DNA from: Scilla litardierei
Taxonomy: Eukaryota; Streptophyta; Magnoliopsida; Asparagales; Asparagaceae
Reading direction: 5' to 3'
NCBI GenBank assembly: GCA_030789695.1
Contig: CM061142.1
Span: 47,371,987 to 47,435,986, forward strand
DNA: 64,000 bases
This document shows, one piece after another, positions 11,218 through 20,146 of this stretch. A program made the position numbers and the translations under genes. The notes below the pieces were generated by a model, which did not search any database, was not told the origin of the DNA, and was given only the letters and a program-made list of their open reading frames with translations. Numbering within the stretch: the stretch's first letter is position 1; the number at the start of each line of letters is the position of its first letter.

Positions 11218-11527
11218 ATCAATTGGGATTTGCAAGAGATTGGATCCCAATTTGATAGGAAACCCTAGAGATCCGAATTGGGTTGGAGTCGGATTTTCGA
11301 AGTATCGGTTTGCAAGAGATTGGACCGATACTAGGATTTCCGGTTGCAATTCCATGCCGATACTCGTTTGCAAGAGATTGGACGGGTAGGAACTATCCCC
11401 ATCTAGGTCATGGACCGAGTTTGCAAGAGATTGGGCTCGGTGCGCGATTGGACGATGATGTTGATCCTAATGCTAGCTTTCCTAGGCTAGGGTTTGCAAG
11501 AGATTGGACCCAAACCTAGGATAGCTA
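11218..11527 (+). ncRNA. Five-hairpin leader array with common loop TTGCAAGAGATTGG
   Basis: Five hairpins lie in series, each with the same 14-nt loop but a different stem. H1 (11218-11256): AATTGGGAT / ATCCCAATT. H2 (11301-11332): AGTATCGGT / ACCGATACT. H3 (11361-11388): TACTCGT / ACGGGTA. H4 (11414-11441): ACCGAGT / GCTCGGT. H5 (11474-11527): TAGCT, CCTAGG, GGGT / ACCC, CCTAGG, AGCTA with small internal loops. Within the loop, CAA and TTG can pair around a GAGA tetraloop of the GNRA type. Other Athila families in the window keep the pairing with different bases. It lies downstream of the TATA box, so it should be in the RNA. Function unknown: packaging, dimerisation, translation or Gag binding are possibilities. 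Confidence 0.85.
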
Positions 11528-11635
11528 TAGACCGGCAACAGCGCGAGAGCGTGAGCTTGGTTCTACATTCAGTTGCAACTAGTTCATCCAAATTCTCATT
11601 CAAGCAATTTTGATACCGATAAACCGCATTTATGA

Positions 11636-11668
11636 AATACGGTGAGTAGCGGGGATTCCCCATTCCCT
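11636..11668 (+). other. Possible splice donor and GGGGATTCCCC palindrome in LTR
   Basis: ATACGGTGAGTAGC contains a consensus-like 5' splice site (GTGAGT), followed by the palindrome GGGGATTCCCC. The block is kept in LTRs A and D; E reads GTGAGTATCGGGGATTCCC; C lacks GTGAGT but keeps the palindrome. A spliced RNA for the 3' ORF is a possible use; this is inference. Confidence 0.35.
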
Positions 11669-11883
11669 AGACGTTTTTTATTTGATTTGATATTTCCGCA
11701 TTTTTGTCTGACGATTGTGACAGGATCGCCAAAGGCAAATTTCTCTCTTAAATAGCCAGGTTGATTGGAACAAGCACGGTCATTCGTCCTCCCTGTGTTC
11801 GATATCCCACTCGCTGCTACACCGTGCACTTGCGGTAAAACTACAACCGTTCTTTGGGTCACATCCCGGAGCGATCAAGTTTT

Positions 11884-11901
11884 TGGCGCCGTTGCCGGGG
11901 A
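11884..11901 (+). other. Primer binding site, complementary to tRNA-Asp
   Basis: TGGCGCCGTTGCCGGGGA begins six bases after the LTR end. It is complementary to the 3' end of plant tRNA-Asp (ending CCCCGGCAACGGCGCCA, from general knowledge), the primer reported for Athila-type elements. Athila C has the same site on the minus strand at 34848-34864. Confidence 0.85.
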
Positions 11902-12031
11902 GGCGATTGCGTTTGATTCTTTCTCACCCTAGCTATTTCTTTTCTTTTATTACCATTATTTTTATTTCTTATTTCTTACCTAACCATTCCACAGTACTAA
12001 TCATTTCTTTGAAACTCAATTTCCCCTGTGC

Positions 12032-14800
12032 ATGTACACGAGATCTACGGCAGACCCTGAAGCTATATTATTTGATCCCGAGATCGAACGTACCGCGCGG
12101 AGACTTAGAGCGGAAAGGAGACAAAATCCGGAAGGGCGGTTTATGACCAATCCGGAAACTCCTGAACAATTGGCGGCAAGGATGGCGAGGCTAATTTCTA
12201 TTCGAGATAGGCTTCGGCCTAAGACCTCTTCTACTACCTCATCCATTGCCATGCCGGGGTTGGCGGCTGACAAGAGCTTCGAGCTAAAGACTGGACTAGT
12301 GGTTCTGATGCAGCAGGATCCATTTCATGGGAATGCCCATGAAAATCCCCACTACCACATCCAATCGTTCTTGTCGTAGTGCGCCACATTCCAGATGCCG
12401 GGGGTCTCCATCGATGCCATCAGACTGCGTCTCTTCCCTTTCACGCTAAAGGACAAGGCACTATACTGGTTGAGGACGCAAGCTGAGGGTGTCTTCACCA
12501 CTTGGGACGAGTTGGCGAGTGCATTTATTGACAAGTTCTATCCGCCATCCAAGACGGTGAAGATTCGGAGCGCTCTCATGTCCTTCAAGCAAGGACCACA
12601 GGAGACGCTCTATGAGGCTTAGGAGCGTTTTAAGGATCTGCAGCATCAATGCCCGCACCATAGTATAGAAGATTGGGAGCTAGTGCATAGCTTCTACAAT
12701 GGTCTCCAACCGGGAACCAAACAAATTATTGATGCCGCGGCGAATGGTGCTATCTTGTCAAAGACTCCCGAGGAAGCTACGGCCCTAATTGAGGAGATGG
12801 CCTCAAATAATCAACAATGGGGCGATGAGCGAGGACACTCCACGTCCTCCTTAAAGCCAACTAGCATCTATGAGGCGAAGGCCGTAGCGGAGCTTATGAG
12901 CAAGTTTGATTCTCTCCACAAGGTAGTGGAGAGATTGGAGAAGTTTATCACGGAGCCCCAAGGAGCCCTTTCTACCTCCGCTCCAACGAATCAAATGTGT
13001 GATTGGCAAGACCAATCTCAAGCCATGTACTCGGGAGGAGAGCAAGGAAAAGGATCCTTGGAGCAAGTACAATATGTTGCGGGGAACCAAGGATATTGGG
13101 CCAATCCAGCCGCAAGAAATCATCCCGGATTCTCTTACGCCAACAATGAAGGAGCTTTGAACCCGTCATAACCGCCACCTCAACAAGCCCGACCACCACC
13201 ACCCAAACAACAAAACTATCCACCGAGGGGGCCTCCACAACAAAATTTCCAACCGAAGCAACAAGTTCCACCATATAGGCCGCCCGGATACAATCAAGGG
13301 TGGAGGAATCAAAATCAAAACCCTCCGCAAGCTCAACAACGATCCGACTTCGAAGCTAGAGTGGAGGCGTTTATGGTCGAGCAAAATAAGGTCAATGCTA
13401 GCTTGAAGGTGGGGCAAGACTCTCTTAATACCGTTGTGGCTCAAATATCGGAGCAATTGGCGTTGCTCAATCGGAACACTCAACGATTGCCGGCGCAACC
13501 CGAGCAAAACCCACGGGGCAACACCGGTCACATCAATGCCGTAGTTGTCGTTACTACTAGAGACGGGAAGGACACCACCCCCGCCATGATTCCTACCGAG
13601 GAGCCCGTGGAGGAAAGCTTGGAGCCAATTGAGCCGGTAGTTGAAGTTGAAAAGGAGAAGGAGCCACAAGACAAGGAGAAATCTAGAGCGAAACAATTGA
13701 TTGAGGAAAGGCGCTTCATGCCACTGGTCCCATTCCCCCAAAGACTAGCGAGAGCGAAAATAGAGAAAAGGCTAGCGAAGTTCCTCGAGTATCTTAGAGG
13801 AGTTAGCCTTAACATTCCCTTCCTCGACGCCATCGTGGAAATCCCCACATATGCTAAATTCTTAAAGGATTTGATTTCGGGGAGAAAGAGGAAGGAGAAG
13901 ATTATGCTAGCCGAGGAGGGCTCTTGGTTTACCAAGAGAGAAAAGGAGCCGGCCAAATTTAAAGATCCGGGGAGTTTTCGGATTCCTTGCACCTTGGGCG
14001 GCGTCCCTCTTCAAAAGGCGTTGGTTGATCTAGGGGCTAGTGTGAGCCTCATGCCTCTCTCCATGTTCTTAAGGCTAAACACCGGGACAAAGTTGAAACC
14101 TACCGACATGCGCATTCAATTGGCCGATGGGTGAATAACAAGGCCGGTAGGGATCGCTGAAGACATACCGCTACGAGTCCCGGGTGGAATATGCTTACCA
14201 TGTGACTTTGTGATCATGGACGTTAAGGAGGAGGGAGATACTTCATTGATACTTGGACGCCCGTTCCTCGCAACCGCCGGAGTAATTATTGACGTGCGCG
14301 AAGGTACCCTAACTTTAAACGTCGGCAACATCGAGGTGGAGCTCCACATTCCTAAGGCTATGAAGCACATGCCTTACCACGAGGAACTTGATTACATGGA
14401 CCTCCTTGATGAGGTGATAGAGGAGGCGATCCCCCACTCAATTGGCGCTCTCTTCGATGAAGATTTAGAGGAAGGCCCGGATTTAGGCCAAAATGAGAAG
14501 ATAGATGATTCCCCCGACCTCTCCGCTGAAAATGATGAAGGCGACGCTGATGTCGCAAGGATTCGAGAGCTCTGCAAGCTCTCGAAATTGGAGTCTCCGA
14601 AGAAAGCTCCTCCGGTACGGAAATCGGCATCACCGGTGAAGCCGTTGACCGGAGCAAATGCTAGCTTGGGGGAGCCTCCCCCCAACACTATTCGAGATGG
14701 GAGACCACCGAGGGAGAACACGCCGCCACGTCCAAATCCAAGCGCGCTCCACGGAAAGTTTGATGGGTGCATCTCATATGCACCAAACATCCCGCATTGA
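12032..14800 (+). pseudogene. Athila A gag-protease polyprotein, four in-frame stops
   Basis: One continuous frame encodes Gag (capsid-forming, RNA-binding) followed by an aspartic protease. The retrotransposon Gag domain covers about 12290-12800 (FPFTLKDKALYWLRTQAEG, then FIDKFYPPSKT). A Gln/Pro-rich linker follows, and the protease around 13960-14300 contains LVDLGASVSLMP and ILGRPFLATAG. There is no zinc knuckle, as is usual in Athila. The frame is interrupted by TAG (12377), TAG (12620), TAA (13169) and TGA (14132), with no frameshift. Several fit C-to-T or G-to-A changes at typical Gln, Trp or Arg codons, consistent with decay of methylated DNA. The start ATG lies about 130 bp after the PBS. 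No RT follows, so this is a gag-pro-only element. Confidence 0.9.
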
Positions 14801-14845
14801 TTGAAAATTATAGGGGGTCGAGCTCACGACCTTAAACGAGCGCTT

Positions 14846-14863
14846 GTCGGGAGGCAACCCGAC
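14846..14863 (+). other. Hairpin after gag-protease (GTCGGG / CCCGAC)
   Basis: GTCGGG and CCCGAC flank the loop AGGCAA about 46 bp after the gag-protease stop. Athila B has ATCGGG / CCCGAT around AGGCTA at the same place (27093-27110), a compensatory G-C to A-T change in the outer pair. Confidence 0.6.
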
Positions 14864-15129
14864 GGTTTTTGCCTTATTTTCACTTTTTCTGTATTTTCGT
14901 TTTAGAAATTTTTAGTGTTTTGAGTCGTTCGCCCCAAAAATTTTGTGATAACGGGTCCTATTTTTCTTGACAGGAGAGGAGATAGGTAGATCCATCATGA
15001 GGAGGATGAACGAGATGACGAGGAGCGCCCCAAGAAGGCGCTCGACGCTTAGGAGGAAGATGGAATCGACTGGAGGAAGAAAGACGGAGTTTAGAGCCCA
15101 AACGAAGACAAACAGCAGAACACAAGGCT
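14864..15129 (+). other. Noncoding spacer with possible splice acceptor
   Basis: A pyrimidine-rich stretch ending TTCTTGACAG at about 14972 looks like a 3' splice site. Athila B has CTTCCTTCTACAG at the matching place (about 27236). No domain is recognisable in the short open frame 14967-15149. Confidence 0.4.
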
Positions 15130-15478
15130 CACTCGGCCGAGTATACTAGTCACTCGGCCGAGTACACAAGTTCGTCCGGCCGAGCCGCTCACGAACGAGG
15201 GAAGTCTGATGTACCCAACTCTCTGTTTAATTTCTCGATTTCAGTATAACTGCTACTCGGCCGAGTATATATTTTCACTCGGCCGAGTATAACGGATACG
15301 CTCCTAGGGCGAGTCTTGCCGAGTAGCTTGAGCCACTCGGCCGAATGGACTTACTCCACTCGGCCGAGGCTGGTAAGGCCACTCGACCGATGCGTAAGCG
15401 GGGAAGAATTTACATTGATTCCACTCGGCCGAGTGACCACGTCACTCGGCCGAGTCGTAACTTTTGCTATATAAAAGG
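15130..15478 (+). promoter_or_regulatory. Internal palindrome cluster with TATA box before the 3' ORF of Athila A
   Basis: Seven perfect CTCGGCCGAG sites lie between 15130 and 15455, the same palindrome as in the LTR U3. They are followed directly by TATATAAAAGG at 15468-15478, a strong plant TATA box. The order (palindromes, TATA, then about 540 bp of GC-rich leader and the ATG at 16019) copies the U3 layout, so an internal promoter for the 3' ORF is likely. Expression is not shown by sequence alone. Confidence 0.6.
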
Positions 15479-16018
15479 TCGGGGGGCACGTTTTTCGAAA
15501 CGCAAAAATTCGATCGCCCGCTCGCACCCCCGACCTTTCAGCTTCCCTCGCCCGCTTGCACGCCCCTACTCGCCCGATAGCCGCTGCCCCGCCGCTGCTC
15601 GGCCTGCCACCGCCGGCCGACCCCCCGCCGTGACTCGCCCGAGTCGCCGCCAGCGGCTGTGTCTCCGGCCACCTCCGGTATTGCTTATTTTCGCCCTTTA
15701 TCGCCTCTTTTTGTGTATTTCTCGAGGATCCGTGTATTAATCGAACCCTAAACCAAATCAATTCCTATATCTATCTATTATACCCCTAATGCTCCATACA
15801 TTTTGAATATTACCCACTGATATTGCCTTTTCATGCGCAGGTTGCTTTTTGGAGCTTAGGGGAGCCCAGGGGAGCTTCTACGGGCTGATCCGGACTTCGC
15901 AGAGGCGCTGACTTCGCACGCTTCCACTGCTGAGCACTCGCGGTGTGTCTGGGTATACTCCTTCCACTCTTTTACACGCACCGCACTTTTTTCACTTTTC
16001 GGCGCGCTCGGGGCCGAT

Positions 16019-18205
16019 ATGCCGCCCCGGACACGGCCGCGGTCGAAGAGAGCTTCCGCCAAGCGGAAGCGGTCGGATGATGCCGGCCCCTCCCACGAGT
16101 TGGAGGACTCTCCTCCACCGTCTCCCACACACGCCGTCCACCCAGCACAGCCTGCAGGCCCCGCACACCCCGCACAGCCTGCAGTGCACCCACAGCCCGC
16201 ACAGCCTCTCCCTGCCGCACCACAGCCACCACCACCGGCTCCACTGGTCGGGCCGCTCGGGATTACGTTCCGAGACGACGCACACCGCGCCGTCTTTGAC
16301 CGTATCTCCCAGCGCTCGATCGTACCCTCCAGGTTTGCACACCTCGCTGACCTAGGACGCCTGTGGGTACTAGAGGGGATGCTCACGTTGTACGACAACG
16401 TGGGCTGGCGAGATTTTCTGCAGGTGTCGGCGGATACGTTTACCCGCCCGACACTTGAGGTTTTGAGTTCGATCGCCCGGACCGACGAGGGATGCTCGTT
16501 TCGGTTCATGGATCGAGAGTGCCAGGTCACTCTCGATATGATGAGAGCGTTCTTCTCATGGCCCGCTGTCCCCGGTGCCGATCGCGGTTACGGCCCCACC
16601 CATATCCCCCCACCTTCCTTCGACGCCGGTGCCTTCTGGGCCCGGATTACGGGTCATCACGCTGCCTTTGACCCTAGTAGGGCCAAGGCATCGGCCATTG
16701 TCCACCCCTGCCTACGCATTGCACAGCGCCTTATGGCGACGACCTTCTTGGCCAGATATGAGCCGGCCACGATGTCTACGCCAGAGCTCTACATGCTCTA
16801 CGCGATGACACGTCCCAGAGCTCTATCTAGGGATGGCGATGAGCTGGTCCCCGCCGTCGTGATCGATATCGCGGCTTGGTTTTTGGACCGCATCATCGTA
16901 TCGGTGGGCGCTCGCTCACCGATATACTGCGACGGCCTGATCACATTGCTTGCTCTTATGACCGGCGAGGACTTCCCCGACGACTTGCGACACGTCCCGG
17001 GCCCCACTTCTCTGTCGATAGATGTTATGGCCCGGATGAAGATGCTTCGTCCGCACGGTGAGCGTCACTAGGTCTGGTTGCATGGCCCTTACGGGGCCGA
17101 TTACATGATTCTCCCGAGCCCTGCTCGGACTCTGATTGCACCGGCCCACGTTGACTGGCTCCCTGCTATGGATGTTCTCATCCCCGCTGCCTACGTGCTC
17201 GAGGCCGAGGAGGCCGAGCAGGCCCACGCTGCCCCTGTAGACCCTGTTGCACACCCTACCGAGCCTGCTGCCGAGCCTGTTGACCCAGTGGCCCCTCAGC
17301 CCATACCTGATGTTTACGCTGCTCCTGACACTTCTGTCCCCACTTCTGTCAGTGTCATGAGTACCTCAGCTGAGCCCACTTCCACCACTTCCACCACTTC
17401 CGAGGCTGTCACCACCACTCCCACCACCACCACTGGCCCTCTGTCCATCGAGCCTCTTTGCTCCGCACTCCCCGAGCGCCCGTCGACCTTTGTTAAGAGT
17501 GGAGAGCCCTCGTTTGCCGCGGTCGTGGAGACCATGGCTAGCATGATCTCCACTGGGGTTGCGCCTTTTGGTCCACACACTTCCACCCCAGCAGTAGTCA
17601 CCTCTGTCTCCATCCCTGCTGTATTTTCCGAGAGCGTCGTGGCGTCTGTCCACACTTCTGTGCCACTGACCTCTCCGGCCGCCTCGCTGCCATTTTTGCA
17701 TTCTTCTTTCGCTGCTGCTGCCTCCACTTCCCACCAGCCGGTGCCCCGGCCTCACACTGAGGCCAGGCCCACATTCGCAGGCGCAGCACCTTTTGTTCCC
17801 TTCCCCGCTGAGCCAGTCACCTACGCGACCCGAGTTCGCCAGCCACGCCCTGCACAGCCCCGCCCGGTGCGTCCCTCTGCACCACCTCCCCCTGACACTG
17901 TACTTCAGAGCATTCGTGCTCTAGAGGGGGCGGTGAGTGGCCTCCGAGGCGACCTTAGGACTCTGTCCTCCACCGTCTCTGCGATGGCTGGCCGCTTCGA
18001 GCTGATCCCCCAGATCCATTACTGTCTCACCCAGGTTCTGGAGCGTCTCCCGCGCGTACCCCCACCCACCCAGCAGGTTCCCGCCCACACTTCCACACAC
18101 ACCCGACCTGCTGCCACTCCCACACCCACCCCCGCTCAGCAGCCCGTCCAGCCACCCCCACCACCTCCGCCTCAGGACGGAGACGGTGCAGCACCACCTT
18201 CCTAG
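16019..18205 (+). pseudogene. Athila ORF-1-like protein (extra 3' ORF), one in-frame stop
   Basis: A frame of about 728 codons broken only by TAG at 17069-17071. N-terminal residues 1-20 are very basic (RTRPRSKRASAKRKRS), like a nuclear signal, followed by a Pro/Ala/His-rich segment. Residues about 80-340 resemble the Athila ORF-1 family (RFAHLADLGRLWVLEGML, VGWRDFLQVSADTF, FRFMDRECQVTLDMMRAFF, FWARITGHHAAFDPSRAK). The C-terminal half is Ser/Thr/Pro-rich low-complexity sequence ending in a proline run. The family occupies the env-like place between pol and the 3' LTR in Athila elements; its function is unknown and I see no clear membrane anchor. The region is much more GC-rich than its surroundings. 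A pyrimidine tract with GCGCAG at about 15840 could be a splice acceptor. Confidence 0.8.
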
Positions 18206-19301
18206 GCACCCTTGATGCCCTCGATTCCTTTTGCCGTTGTGCTGCCCGTTTCTGCTGGGTCCTGTTGCGCTTTTTGTCCACCCCCTCCCCTCACTTATTT
18301 TGGGATTCTCTTTTTGATCATATCTTTATATATCTTTTTTGGGAGAGAGGGAGAGTTTTTGGTGCCACTTTTATATCTGTATCACTCCTATCTGTGCATG
18401 CATCATGTCCGCATCATATTTTCATATCTTTATTTTTCTTTTTATTTTCATCATGCATGCATCCTCACCTGCCCCTCCCATTTCTTGTCTTTCGGTGTGC
18501 CACACTTCGCACATTGAGGACACTGTGCCATTTAGCTTGGGGGAGTGAGTTCTCACGTTCTTTTTCGATTTGCCACCTTTATTTTTAGTTTTTCACACCA
18601 TTTTTCGCATTTGCACTTATTTTTCATCATTTTTCTTTTATTTTGCCATGCATCACGTTTTTCTTATTTTTTCTGTGTGCCGCATTGTAAATAGTTCTAT
18701 TTTCCCTTTATCTTTATTTCTTTTTCATCTCATGCTAGAGATGACTTTTCTGTGATGATGATGACGTTGGATTTAGCTTACTCTATATGCATGCTTTATT
18801 TGTCATGTCCTAGACTTTATTTCTGATATCATATGCCATGACTTGCCTTGCATCTAGAGATAGTAACCCACACTTTTGCCACATGAAAATGGATGGAATT
18901 TTATTATTAGCTGAGTCTGAATATTCATATGTATGCTATCACGGAAAACACACCAAGATTCACGCATTGAATGCTTATATCTGGAGTACTGATTTCTTTT
19001 CCTATATCACTTCTATATGCATGAATTGTACACTTCACTTCAGGATGATTGAATGATGTTAGCTATGATAAACCTGGATTAGTTAGCTTTTTTGTGATCG
19101 AAACTGAGTAGATTAGATTACCCTGCTGAAGTTGTCGTGCATGTCTTATAGAGTGAACCGAGAGTTATATCTATTTCTTTCTCCACAAATCTTGAACATC
19201 ATTTCTCTACTTTTAAAATCATTGGTGAATCTCCCCTTAGCGATTCTATTTTATGGCATTTCCCCCGCTATTAATTCCTAGCTCCAATTTTCTAATTCAA
19301 A

Positions 19302-19332
<31 letters not shown>

Positions 19333-20130
19333 GAGAGAAGAATATTCTTGTATATCATTATCTCTCTTTGAGTTGGGATCGCTGTGTATATATGCTATAT
19401 AAAAAAAAGAGAGAAAAGAGGAAAAATCCTCAATAAAAGATCCCATCTCACTTTCTTTCGTTTTCTTTCTTCTTATTACATTTGGAGCTCTATAAAAATG
19501 GGGATGTGAATATTTTTTATGCCACCACGCTTATAGATAAGCTTGGGGGAGGGGATCCATTGATGTGTGAGAGAGTGACTACTTGACGTTGCACGACAAC
19601 CTAGGCTAAGTAATATTCTATACTCGGTGAGATTATTTTTGGCTTTACGAAATCCAGAATTCTAAGCCTAGCGTTCATTTCATGAAATCCATACTTTTCT
19701 ATTCTCTCTATTCTATAGTGTGATACTCTTATACTCCTGATAGAAAGCGTTCAATTGAAAAGTGTGTGATCTGTGATTTGTATACCGCTTTAAATGATTC
19801 AGACGATGCTAATTTTAAAATCATTCCGTTTTTCATGATTATATCGTTGTTCGTGGGTTTTCTATTTCTATTTGCACTATTATACTATGATATCAAAATA
19901 AAATCTTTTGACATGAGTTTTTCATTCAGTGCATGCTATATGAGTAAGTGAAACCCACGTCCTGAGAAAATGATCTAGTATCCTACCTCTTCGCTTCTTT
20001 CTTTCTTCTTTATTTTATTTCGTTTTCCATTCTTCTTCGTTTTTCATTTTTCATTTTTTTTTCGCCGTTTTCGTTTTCCGAATCCACCGGGTTTGCCATT
20101 TACTTATCTTCCTCGAGGACGAGTAAGAGG
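18206..20130 (+). other. AT-rich 3' noncoding region of Athila A with repeated PPT-like motifs
   Basis: No gene is visible. The motif GCTTGGGGGA occurs at about 18534 (after a block reading CATTGAGGACACTGTGCC), again at about 19542 and finally as the true tract at the LTR. A short (AAT)n run lies near 19304-19330. The mixture of T-rich and purine-rich stretches is typical of this part of Athila elements. Confidence 0.6.
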
Positions 20131-20146
20131 CAAGCTTGGGGGATTT
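20131..20146 (+). other. Polypurine tract of Athila A
   Basis: AAGCTTGGGGGATTT lies immediately before the 3' LTR start, where plus-strand DNA synthesis is primed. The same sequence adjoins the LTRs of Athila C (31111-31125, minus) and E (51445-51459, minus). Confidence 0.8.

Larger units (their letters stand above)
10063..11877 (+). repeat. 5' LTR of Athila A
   Basis: Starts TGATCACTCC and ends GGAGCGATCA, so its ends form a 10-bp inverted repeat with one mismatch. It contains, in order, a cluster of CTCGGCCGAG palindromes, a TATA box, a five-hairpin array, a GTGAGT-containing block followed by GGGGATTCCCC, and a conserved block next to the PBS (CTTGCGGTAAAACTAC). Short open frames inside it also occur in the other LTR copies and are not genes. 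Confidence 0.95.

Noticed and set aside
11230..11510. CRISPR-like array: a fixed 14-16 bp repeat (TTTGCAAGAGATTGGA) at intervals of about 50-80 bp
   Set aside because: Spacers vary in length, repeats are too short, the arms next to each repeat are complementary to each other, and the array lies in a plant LTR. It is a hairpin series, not CRISPR.
14800..16018. Search for reverse transcriptase or integrase remains in Athila A
   Set aside because: No RT, RNase H or integrase motif was found in any frame; the interval holds a hairpin, palindromes and a TATA box instead.
17314..17789. Minus-strand open frames opposite the Athila ORF-1-like gene (also 15856-16530)
   Set aside because: Gly/Arg/Val-rich shadows of a GC-rich Ser/Thr/Pro-coding sequence on the plus strand.
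16019..18205. Retroviral envelope gene
   Set aside because: The position is env-like, but I see no signal peptide or membrane anchor. The sequence fits the Athila ORF-1 family, so only that is claimed.
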